Shown: positions 1 to 7,398 of the stretch, piece by piece
Layout of the letters: each line of letters begins with the position of its first letter
Numbering within the stretch: the stretch's first letter is position 1
Assembly (NCBI RefSeq): GCF_000238055.2
Contig: NZ_KE148312.1
Span: 1,484,501-1,548,500, forward strand
Direction of reading: 5' to 3'
DNA: 64,000 bases
Source of the DNA: Oribacterium parvum ACB1
GTDB taxonomy: Bacteria; Bacillota; Clostridia; Lachnospirales; Lachnospiraceae
The notes under the pieces: generated by a model
The model's database searches: none
The model's input: the letters and a program-made list of their open reading frames with translations, nothing else
What the model was told of the DNA's origin: nothing
Program-made: the position numbers and the translations under genes

Positions 1-235
1 TGTTGATCAGTTACTTTTTGGATCCGCTTTTGACACTAGCTTGGGAAGAGGAAAAGGGAAGAAAGCTATCCGACCCGAGACGTTGCCTTTTCTATCTTTG
101 CCCGCTATACACTTTGTACTTTCTTTTAAAAGGAAGGAAGAAACCAGACAGCTCCTTGTTGTTTTTTTACGTTTTACACCTGTTTTTAGTGGTAATCTGC
201 TTTTATCTATAATTTTGTCTGTAAAAGTGAAGAAT

Positions 236-1138
236 ATGATAAATTGGAAAGAAATAGAATTTCCGGAGGCGATTGCTCTGGATAAGATCATTTGCAGCGG
301 GCAGTGCTTCCGACCGCTGGAATGGGAAGGAATTTATCGTTTTATTACGAAGGATTCGGTTTTGTATCTTAAGCAAGTTTCTGAAAAGAGGCTTGCTTTT
401 TATGTCAATGAAAACGCTTCTGTGGTAAAACAGGGAGAGATGAGTAAGATTTTCTTGAAGGAAAACTCGGAAAGAATTACTTCGGAGGGCGCAGAAAAGC
501 AGTGGGAGAAAATCTGGCTTCCCTACTTTGACGGAAGAAGAAAATATAAGAAAATCGAGCAGGATAATCGGGGGGATCTTCATTTGCAAACATGCATAGA
601 CTTCGGAAAAGGCTTAAGAATCTTAAAACAGGATCCCTTTGAAACTTTGATTACCTTTATCCTTTCGCAAAGAAAATCCATTCCGGCTATTCGTTCTTCC
701 GTAGAAAAGCTCTGTGAACAGTTTGGAGAAAAGCGCTATAGTAAAGTGGAGGAAAAGGATGTATATTTGTTTCCCAGTGCGGAGGCGCTTTATCATGCCG
801 ATTTATCGAACTGCTCCCTAGGTTACAGAGTCCCCTTTGTGCAGGATGCGGTAGAGAGAATTGTGGAAGGAAGACTCGACTTATCGGCTTTGGAAAAACT
901 GCCTACGAAGGAACTTTTAGAAGCACTGATGGAAGTGCATGGCGTAGGAATCAAGGTGGCTTCCTGTGTGGCTCTTTTTGCCTATTCCCGAATGGATATA
1001 ATCCCGGAGGATGTTTGGATGAAGCGCATTTGGGAGAAGCATTATCAGGGAGGGAATCCCTATAGGGAAGATCCTGACGGAGGAATCATCCAGCAGTATC
1101 TTTTTCACTATGCCATACATCATAAGGAGGAATACTAG
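236..1138 (+). CDS. 8-oxoguanine DNA glycosylase/AP lyase, OGG1-like
   Basis: Predicted base-excision-repair enzyme that removes oxidised guanine from DNA. The 300-residue product has an OGG-type N-terminal domain (GQCFRPLEW near residue 30) followed by a helix-hairpin-helix GPD fold. The hairpin VHGVGIKVASC carries a lysine at about residue 240, and PEDVWM carries an aspartate about 19 residues later. This matches the catalytic Lys and Asp pair of the OGG1 family in both motif and spacing. An in-frame start at 41 would add 65 residues unlike the family, so the ATG at 236 is preferred, although its ribosome-binding site is weak. The stop codon overlaps the next gene by one base (TAGTG), indicating translational coupling. 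A DNA-3-methyladenine glycosylase is the main alternative. Confidence 0.85.
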   Translation: MINWKEIEFPEAIALDKIICSGQCFRPLEWEGIYRFITKDSVLYLKQVSEKRLAFYVNENASVVKQGEMSKIFLKENSERITSEGAEKQWEKIWLPYFDGRRKYKKIEQDNRGDLHLQTCIDFGKGLRILKQDPFETLITFILSQRKSIPAIRSSVEKLCEQFGEKRYSKVEEKDVYLFPSAEALYHADLSNCSLGYRVPFVQDAVERIVEGRLDLSALEKLPTKELLEALMEVHGVGIKVASCVALFAYSRMDIIPEDVWMKRIWEKHYQGGNPYREDPDGGIIQQYLFHYAIHHKEEY

Positions 1139-1737
1139 TGTCCTATTCATACTTTGCCTTGTTATCCAGAATGAAATACATCAATCGTTGGGCGCTGATG
1201 CGCAATGCCAGGGAGGAAAATCTCTCCGAGCATTGCCTGGAGGTTGCCATTTTAACGCATGCGCTCTGCGTAATCGGGAATAAAAAGTGGAATAAAAACT
1301 TATCCGTGGAGAAGGCGGTGCTTCGTGCACTGTATCATGATGCAGCGGAAATTCTGACCGGAGATATGCCGACTCCGGTAAAGTACCGAAAAGAAGAATT
1401 AAAAACTGCCTATAAAAAGGTGGAGAAGGAAGCGGAGGAACGCTTGCTCTCTACACTTCCCTCGTATCTCACGGAAGAGTTCGGAAAGGTATTTTTTCCG
1501 GAAAACTATGAAACTTTAGCTTATGAAAATAAATTGATTAAGGCGGCGGATAAACTCTCTGCTTTAATCAAGTGCGAGGAAGAGCTTCGCGCGGGTAATC
1601 AGGAATTTTCCACGGCGGCAATGTCCACTAGAAAGAAGGTAGAGGAAATGGCGGAGGAGCTTCCGGAACTAAAATGCTTTATAGAGGATTTTCTTCCGGA
1701 ATACGGGAAGACCTTGGACGAACTGACAGAAGAGTAG
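1138..1737 (+). CDS. YfbR-like 5'-deoxynucleotidase, HD domain
   Basis: HD-domain phosphohydrolase of 199 residues resembling YfbR, which dephosphorylates deoxynucleoside 5'-monophosphates. Visible metal-binding positions are His32 (SEHCLEVAIL) and His67-Asp68 (YHDAAEILTGDMPTPVKY); the second string is characteristic of the YfbR group. The start is GTG, overlapping the upstream stop by one base, with AAGGAGG at 1123-1129 inside the glycosylase gene. Its coupling to a DNA repair gene suggests nucleotide pool housekeeping, but that is inference. Length is normal for the family. Confidence 0.88.
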   Translation: MSYSYFALLSRMKYINRWALMRNAREENLSEHCLEVAILTHALCVIGNKKWNKNLSVEKAVLRALYHDAAEILTGDMPTPVKYRKEELKTAYKKVEKEAEERLLSTLPSYLTEEFGKVFFPENYETLAYENKLIKAADKLSALIKCEEELRAGNQEFSTAAMSTRKKVEEMAEELPELKCFIEDFLPEYGKTLDELTEE

Positions 1738-1863
1738 TTTATTGGTTTTGCATGAAGATGAAGGTATAAAAAAATATAATGAAGTCATTTGTGATTTGGA
1801 AGAGAGGAAAAGCGGAAGAAATAGAGAAAGGGGATTTCGGCAAGAAGAAGTCGAAGTAAGGAA

Positions 1864-2883
1864 ATGTTTTTATTTGAAGAAGTCGAGAGGAAGGGAGAAA
1901 GAGGGCTTGTACTTACAGGTTATTCCGGAAAGACAAGGTATTTATCCGTTCCGGCGTATTTGGAAAATGAATGCGGAGAAAAGCTTCCGGTACTGGAAAT
2001 TGCGGCACATGCCTTTGACGGGAGAGAGGACTTGGAAAAAGTGGAGCTTCCGAAAACCATCCGTGCTTTACGGGCATTTTCCTTCTTTAACTGCAAGGCA
2101 CTTCGGGAATTTACGCTTTGGGACAGTGTGGAAGATTACTATGACGGTTCTCTACGGCAATGTCTTGCTCTTTCGCGTATCACGGTTTATTTTGAGAGGG
2201 AAGAAAATTACCAGATTGTAAGAGATATTCTGGGGGATAGTGACAGAAGGCTGCAGTTTCATTTATATTTGTTGGACGGCTCGCGGAACACAAATACGGA
2301 TTCCGTTGTGACTTCCTCTGGAACTGCGACTTCCTCTAGGGAAAAAGCTGATTCGTATGAGCGGAATAGTTCTGTACGCTCTTCAACTAAGGAGCTTTCG
2401 CTTCTCTTCCCCGGTTATGTGGATAAGGTTCGGGAAGATACCATGGCGAGGCAGATTCATGACACGATTGACGGCTGTGGCTATAGCTATCGGCAGACAG
2501 TCGGAAGAAGGAGAATAGATCTTCGGCTTTATGATAAGCTTTTTTTACGAGCGATTCACGATACGAAAGGAGCAGCGGTCTATATTGCTCTTGGACGCCT
2601 GCGCTACCCTGCTGAACTCCTTGATAAAGCGAGGGAAGACTATCTTGCGTTTCTTAGCGAGGAGGATAGCTTTTCCTTAAGTTTTCTCATTTCTGATGAA
2701 GAATGGGAATGGATAGAGTTTTATATGAATTTACAGATTTTTTCGGAAGAAGCGGTAAAACTGGCATTGAAGCTTTTGGCAAAGTATGAAAATGTAGAGC
2801 TTGCGGCAAGATTTTTGGACTATCAAGAAAAACATTTTGCGAAGGGGAAAAAGAAGCCGCTTTTCGATTTGGATGAACTGTAA
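1864..2883 (+). CDS. leucine-rich-repeat (BspA-type) protein linked to VWA and MoxR genes
   Basis: A 339-residue protein without signal peptide or membrane segment, so probably cytoplasmic. Residues about 30-120 resemble BspA-type LRR_5 repeats (for example VELPKTIRALRAF). A Ser/Thr-rich linker follows at about 145-175, then a helical C-terminal domain that I cannot assign. The ATG at 1864 is the first start after an in-frame stop; its ribosome-binding site (TAAGGA) is close to the start and weak. The gene precedes a VWA/zincin-like protein and a MoxR-type ATPase on the same strand, so it may act as the substrate- or partner-binding part of that set. This role is inferred from context only. 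Confidence 0.7.
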   Translation: MFLFEEVERKGERGLVLTGYSGKTRYLSVPAYLENECGEKLPVLEIAAHAFDGREDLEKVELPKTIRALRAFSFFNCKALREFTLWDSVEDYYDGSLRQCLALSRITVYFEREENYQIVRDILGDSDRRLQFHLYLLDGSRNTNTDSVVTSSGTATSSREKADSYERNSSVRSSTKELSLLFPGYVDKVREDTMARQIHDTIDGCGYSYRQTVGRRRIDLRLYDKLFLRAIHDTKGAAVYIALGRLRYPAELLDKAREDYLAFLSEEDSFSLSFLISDEEWEWIEFYMNLQIFSEEAVKLALKLLAKYENVELAARFLDYQEKHFAKGKKKPLFDLDEL

Positions 2884-2951
2884 TGCATAGAAAAAATGTA
2901 GTGCATAGAAAAAATATAGTGTATAGAAAAACTGTAAAGTATAGCAAAAAG
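2880..2951. repeat. four tandem 18-bp units over the LRR gene stop codon
   Basis: Four consecutive 18-bp units (2880-2897, 2898-2915, 2916-2933, 2934-2951) with core TGCATAGAAAAAA. The first unit includes the TAA stop of the LRR gene, and later copies diverge progressively. No spacers separate the units. Confidence 0.85.
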
Positions 2952-3016
2952 TTGTAGAAATATTTTTTTCGGGGATTAGGGTAATTGCTTCTTGTAAACG
3001 AACGAATTGGAGAAGA

Positions 3017-4747
3017 ATGGGAGAAAGAAAAGGGACGGCACAAGGGGCATTAAATAGCCTTGGGCTTAGAATTTTAAATCAGTCGAAAATAGAGCTCAGC
3101 TTATCCATGAGATACCTCAGTCGCGCTTTGGATAAGCTCTCTTTTCAGATGGATTTTAATACGAGGCGAATCGGTACGGAGGGGGAGAAAATTCATTTTC
3201 ATCCGGAGTTTGTTTTTCAGCTGTATGTGGAAAGTCCGCAGAAGCTGTATCGCCTCTATATGCATAGTCTCCTGCACTGCCTTTTCCGCCACATGTTTAA
3301 GACAGAGGATAAGGAAGAGGAACTGTGGAATCTGGCAACGGACATTCATGTGGAATATGTTCTGGATTCTATGGATATTCCGCTCCTCTATCGTCCGGCC
3401 TACCCTTTCCGAGAAAATTATTTTCAAAAACTCGAAAAAGAGGTGAAAAGTCTTAGTGCGGAGCGTATCTATGCCTATCTTTTGGAGCAGAACTTGGATT
3501 ATACGGAAAAGGAGCGTTTGGAGCAGGAATTTGTAAAGGATGACCACTCTTTTTGGGCAAAGCTCGGCGAGGAAGAAAGCCCCGTAGATTCGGAAGGAAC
3601 GGAAGATACGGAAGGAACGGAAGAGGCGGAAAGAACGGGAGATACGGAAGGCAAAAAAAATGCAGAAGCGGCTGAAGATACGGGAAGCCCTGAAGCAGAG
3701 AATGAGCCAAACAGTCCAAACAGTCCGTCCAATCCAAAGAAGCAAGGAAATCAAGAGGAAAAAGAGGAAGAAAAAGAGGAAAGCAGTCCAAATGACCTGA
3801 CAGAAGACCGGAACTCGCCGTCTCAATCAGCAAAAGACGGAGACAGACAGTCCGATACGGTAAAAGACGGAGACAGTCAGTCCGATACAGTAAAAGACGG
3901 AGAAGGGCGCGAAAAGGAGAAAAACGGAGCGCAAGGCTCCGGAGAATCTAAAGATCCGGAAAAGGAAGGGCAGTCGAATAAGGGAAAGAAAAGCGCCGGG
4001 GAAGATGCAGAGAGTCGCGAGAAAAGACGGAAAGCGCTGGATAAAGACTGGGAGGATATCGGAAAGCGTACGGAAGAGGAAATGAAGGACGAGAAAGAAG
4101 GGGAAAAGAGTGAAAAACTTTTCTGGTTCCTGCATTTGGAGCACAAGTGCTATACACCATTTCAAGATTTCCTTAGAAAATTCTCTGTAGACCGGGAGGA
4201 GTTGAAGACCGACCCGGAGTCCTTTGACTTCGGATATTATTATTTTGGACTCTCTCAGTATGGCAATATGCCGCTTATTGAGGAAAATGAATATCGAGAG
4301 AAACGGAAGATTCCGGAGCTTGTTATCGCGATAGATACTTCCTATTCCACTAAGGGCGAAATGGTGAAGCGCTTTTTGGAAGAAGCACTGGCAATTTTAG
4401 CGGATAAAGAAGCCTTCTTCAGCAAATGCCGGGTGCACATCATAGAGTGTGATGATAGAATTCGGAAGGATCTTTTGGTGGAAGACGCGGAAGAGATGGA
4501 ACGCTACAGGGAAAGATTCGAGGTGAGCGGCGGTTACGGCACAGATTTTCGACCGGTTTTTTACTATATTGAAGATTTGCAGAAAAAGGGGGAACTGAAG
4601 GAGCTTAAGGCTCTTCTGTATTTTACGGACGGAAGAGGAAGGTATCCGAAATATGCCCCAAGCTATACTGCGGCATTTATTTTCCCGAGAGGAGAAGATA
4701 TTGACGATGAAAATGCCCCGTTCTGGGCATTGAAATTGTATATTTAA
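3017..4747 (+). CDS. VWA-like protein with DUF2201-type zincin-like N-terminus
   Basis: A 576-residue cytoplasmic protein. The N-terminal part (about 20-150) resembles DUF2201 putative metallopeptidases: HSLLHCLFRH at 83-92, then WNLATDIHVEY. The histidines are arranged H-x3-H-x4-H, but the glutamate expected after the first histidine of HExxH is serine here, so peptidase activity is doubtful. Residues about 190-370 are charged low-complexity sequence rich in Glu, Lys and Ser, with a short internal duplication (QSDTVKDGD). The C-terminal VWA domain (about 433-576) keeps a MIDAS-like site: DTSYS at 440, a Thr in GGYGTDF near 508, and Asp in FTDGRG near 538. VWA proteins usually work with MoxR ATPases, one of which is encoded next. 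Confidence 0.8.
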   Translation: MGERKGTAQGALNSLGLRILNQSKIELSLSMRYLSRALDKLSFQMDFNTRRIGTEGEKIHFHPEFVFQLYVESPQKLYRLYMHSLLHCLFRHMFKTEDKEEELWNLATDIHVEYVLDSMDIPLLYRPAYPFRENYFQKLEKEVKSLSAERIYAYLLEQNLDYTEKERLEQEFVKDDHSFWAKLGEEESPVDSEGTEDTEGTEEAERTGDTEGKKNAEAAEDTGSPEAENEPNSPNSPSNPKKQGNQEEKEEEKEESSPNDLTEDRNSPSQSAKDGDRQSDTVKDGDSQSDTVKDGEGREKEKNGAQGSGESKDPEKEGQSNKGKKSAGEDAESREKRRKALDKDWEDIGKRTEEEMKDEKEGEKSEKLFWFLHLEHKCYTPFQDFLRKFSVDREELKTDPESFDFGYYYFGLSQYGNMPLIEENEYREKRKIPELVIAIDTSYSTKGEMVKRFLEEALAILADKEAFFSKCRVHIIECDDRIRKDLLVEDAEEMERYRERFEVSGGYGTDFRPVFYYIEDLQKKGELKELKALLYFTDGRGRYPKYAPSYTAAFIFPRGEDIDDENAPFWALKLYI

Positions 4748-4910
4748 GCGGTTAATCTTTATCTTAAGACTGAGCATTCTGAACGAAAAGATAAAATTGC
4801 CATGCAATGAGTTTGGTTTATCTATTCCGGAATAAGAAAAGAAGAATCGGAATTACTGATAGACTAGGCTGTCAAAAGCCACTATATCAATTATTATGGA
4901 GTAGAAGAAG

Positions 4911-6488
4911 ATGAACATACAAGAAGCAAAGGAAGAAATAAAAAGAACGGTGGAAGCCTATCATAAGAGAGACGAGGACGGAAGCTATAAGATTCCCGTG
5001 GAAAAGCAAAGGCCTCTTTTTCTGATGGGACCTCCCGGAATCGGAAAGACGGCGATTGTGGAGCAGGTGGCGGAGGAGCTCGGCATCAATCTGATTTCCT
5101 ATACAATCACCCACCACACAAGGCAGTCTGCCATCGGTCTTCCCTTTATTTCCAAGAAAATCTATGGGGAAAAGGAGTATTCGGTTACGGAGTATACCAT
5201 GTCCGAAATTGTGGCTTCGGTCTATGAGCAGATTGAGCGGACCGGTATTGAAGAGGGGATTCTGTTCCTTGATGAAATCAATGCAGTTTCCGAAACACTT
5301 TCCCCGACCATGCTGCAGTTTTTACAATATAAAACCTTCGGAATGCACCGTGTGCCGGAAGGCTTTATTATTGTGACGGCAGGGAATCCTTCCGAATTTA
5401 ATAAGTCTGTTCGGGACTTTGATATTGCAACCTTAGACAGACTTCGTAAAATCGATATTGAAGAGGATTTTCAAAGCTTTAAGAGCTATGCCTATCAGGC
5501 AGGAGTTCATGGCGCCATTACCTCTTATTTGGAGATTAAGAAAGACCGCTTTTATTTTGTGAAGCAGGATATCGAGGGGAAACGCTATGTGACTGCGCGT
5601 TCCTGGGAAGACCTTTCAAAGCTTTTGCAGGTCTATGAGGAATTGCAGTATCCCTTGGAAAAGGAGCTTTGTCAGGAATATCTTGCCGACCCGGAGGTGG
5701 CGGAGGACTTTGCGCTCTACTACAGTCTTTATCAGAAATATAGAGAGATTTATCATGTGCCGGATATTTTGGAAGGGGCGGAAATGAAAGAGACAAGGGT
5801 CTTCCTGGAAGCACCTTTTGATGAGAAATTAAGCCTCTTATCTCTTCTTACGGATGCTTTGCAAATTGCTTTTACGGATTATGTGAAAAAGAAGGAATTG
5901 CTGTCCCGCATTTTCCATTTCTTGAAAAAGATGAAGGAAAGACTTTCGGAAGTTTCGGTTTCACAGGCTTTGGAAGAGGAAATAAAGCGTCAGAGAAAGA
6001 GAATGGCGACCTTAAAGGAAGCAAGGATGCTTTCCAAAAAGGAGGAGAGTATTCGTTTGCAACTCATCCAAATGCTCGGAGATTTTTACTCTGCTCTAAA
6101 GGAGAGAAATTCCACTGAGGATACAGGGAATAGAGAGGATAGGAAAGAAAATGAAGCGGATTTCAGCTTTATCAAAGATTGCTTTAGAGCAAAAGAGGAA
6201 GAACGGCAGCAGGAGGTGGAAAAGACCGGAAAAATGCTCAGTAATGCCTTGAATTTCCTCGGAAATACGTTCGGAGAGGGACAAGAGCTGCTCCTTTTCC
6301 TTTCGGAGCTTACGAAGAGTCCATATGCACTCAGTTTCCTTTCCGATGTGGGAAATGAGACTTACTCGCGCTACAATCAGTATTTGCTTCTTAAAGACAA
6401 GCAGAAGGCCCTGCAGGAAGAGGCGAAAGAGGCTTTGGGGGATAAGATGGAAAGCGGAATCAAGCAAATGGATAACAATGGAAAATAA
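4911..6488 (+). CDS. MoxR-type AAA+ ATPase
   Basis: A 525-residue AAA+ ATPase. The Walker A motif GPPGIGKT lies at residues 40-47, Walker B ILFLDEIN at about 117-124, and the sensor 1 region TAGNPSEFN near 155. MoxR-family ATPases act as chaperones that remodel or metallate partner proteins, often together with VWA proteins. The C-terminal 250 residues form a long charged, probably coiled-coil extension that goes beyond a minimal MoxR. The preceding VWA/zincin-like gene and LRR gene are likely partners. A 163-nt gap separates it from the VWA gene, without an obvious terminator. Confidence 0.85.
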   Translation: MNIQEAKEEIKRTVEAYHKRDEDGSYKIPVEKQRPLFLMGPPGIGKTAIVEQVAEELGINLISYTITHHTRQSAIGLPFISKKIYGEKEYSVTEYTMSEIVASVYEQIERTGIEEGILFLDEINAVSETLSPTMLQFLQYKTFGMHRVPEGFIIVTAGNPSEFNKSVRDFDIATLDRLRKIDIEEDFQSFKSYAYQAGVHGAITSYLEIKKDRFYFVKQDIEGKRYVTARSWEDLSKLLQVYEELQYPLEKELCQEYLADPEVAEDFALYYSLYQKYREIYHVPDILEGAEMKETRVFLEAPFDEKLSLLSLLTDALQIAFTDYVKKKELLSRIFHFLKKMKERLSEVSVSQALEEEIKRQRKRMATLKEARMLSKKEESIRLQLIQMLGDFYSALKERNSTEDTGNREDRKENEADFSFIKDCFRAKEEERQQEVEKTGKMLSNALNFLGNTFGEGQELLLFLSELTKSPYALSFLSDVGNETYSRYNQYLLLKDKQKALQEEAKEALGDKMESGIKQMDNNGK

Positions 6489-6526
6489 GGAAAAGCCATG
6501 CATAGCAATAGAAGTATAGAGAAGAA

Positions 6527-6589
6527 GGATTAGGGATTAAGTATTGGGGATTAGGGATTAAGTATTGGGGATCAGGAATTAAGTATTGG
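6527..6589. repeat. three tandem 21-bp units
   Basis: Three consecutive 21-bp units (6527-6547, 6548-6568, 6569-6589); the first two are identical and the third has two changes. The core is GGATTAGGGATTAAGTATTG. The array lies between the MoxR-type gene and the TRIC gene. Confidence 0.9.
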
Positions 6590-6619
6590 AGCTTAGCGAA
6601 GGCGGAGTAACAGAAGAGA

Positions 6620-7252
6620 ATGAACAGCATAATTTTTATAATGGAAATGATTGGAACAGTGGCCTTTGCTATTTCCGGAGTTCTTGCGGCAAAGGAAAAG
6701 AAAATGGATCTTTTTGGCGCGGTGACGCTTGGGTGTACCACGGCAGTTGGTGGTGGGATGGTCCGGGATTTAATTCTGGGACAAACGCCGCCTATTATGT
6801 TTTTACAACCGATTTATACGGAAGTGGCTTTTGTGACAAGTATCCTCTACTTTGTGTTTGAAAAAAGAACCCATAGACAAAGCGGAGAACATGTTACGAA
6901 CTTACTGTATATTGCGGACAGCGTAGGACTCGGTGTCTTTGTTGTTGTGGGAAGTCTTGCGGCCTTCCGTGCCGGATATGGAAGTAGTCTCTTTCTTTGT
7001 ACGTTCGTAGGAGTTCTTACCGGAATCGGCGGCGGGCTGCTTCGGGATATGCTTTCTGCGGAGCTTCCTATCATCATGAGAAAACGAGTTTATGGACTTG
7101 CTGCTATTTTTGGAGCGCTGAGCTTTTCCCTTCTTATGGAGTGGCATTATGAAGAGGACGTTGCTATATTCTCCGGGGTCAGTATTACCGCCCTTATCCG
7201 CTTTCTTGCGATTTACTATCATTGGAATCTGCCGTCTTTTAAGGAGGAATAG
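6620..7252 (+). CDS. TRIC/UPF0126-family cation channel protein
   Basis: A 210-residue membrane protein with about seven hydrophobic segments arranged as two internal repeats. Each repeat carries a glycine-rich motif: VGGGMVRDLILG near residue 43 and GGGLLRDML near 130. This GGG-x2-RD pair is typical of the bacterial TRIC (YicG/YadS, UPF0126) family, trimeric channels selective for monovalent cations. The product is full length. A bidirectional terminator separates it from the convergent surface protein gene. Physiological role here is unknown. Confidence 0.88.
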   Translation: MNSIIFIMEMIGTVAFAISGVLAAKEKKMDLFGAVTLGCTTAVGGGMVRDLILGQTPPIMFLQPIYTEVAFVTSILYFVFEKRTHRQSGEHVTNLLYIADSVGLGVFVVVGSLAAFRAGYGSSLFLCTFVGVLTGIGGGLLRDMLSAELPIIMRKRVYGLAAIFGALSFSLLMEWHYEEDVAIFSGVSITALIRFLAIYYHWNLPSFKEE

Positions 7253-7314
7253 TGGAATCGATATTGTCCTCCAAGAAAATATAGAAGTAACAGTAAAATA
7301 TAGAAAAGGTATCA

Positions 7315-7354
7315 AAAATCGCCATTTCGAAAAGCACGAAATGACGATTTTTTT
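7315..7354. terminator. bidirectional intrinsic terminator
   Basis: Stem AATCGCCATTTCG pairs with CGAAATGACGATT, followed by a T-run on the plus strand and, read in reverse, a shorter T-run on the minus strand. It lies between the convergent TRIC and surface-protein genes. Confidence 0.8.
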
Positions 7355-7390
7355 AATGTGTATTGCGTTCAAAGCGTGAAGATCTCCGGT
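7355..7390. repeat. 36-nt post-terminator palindrome, degenerate copy
   Basis: Starts AATGTGTATTGCG and ends GATCTCCGGT. It shows the GTATTGC left part, the CAAAG centre and the GATCTC right part of the family seen more clearly at 45964 and 51321. It directly follows a terminator T-run and reaches to within 10 nt of the surface-protein stop. Confidence 0.5.
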
Positions 7391-7398
7391 CTCTTCCG

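Noticed and set aside
1-235. 69-codon hydrophobic frame and upstream extension of the glycosylase
   Set aside because: No ribosome-binding site and no similarity to the family; treated as upstream non-coding sequence.
1742-2221. 159-codon plus-strand frame overlapping the LRR gene start
   Set aside because: Overlaps the LRR gene in another frame, product is compositionally random, and no ribosome-binding site is evident.
3101-3826. 241-codon minus-strand frame opposite the VWA gene
   Set aside because: Antisense shadow of a purine-rich coding region; Phe/Leu/Ser-rich product without domain or start site.
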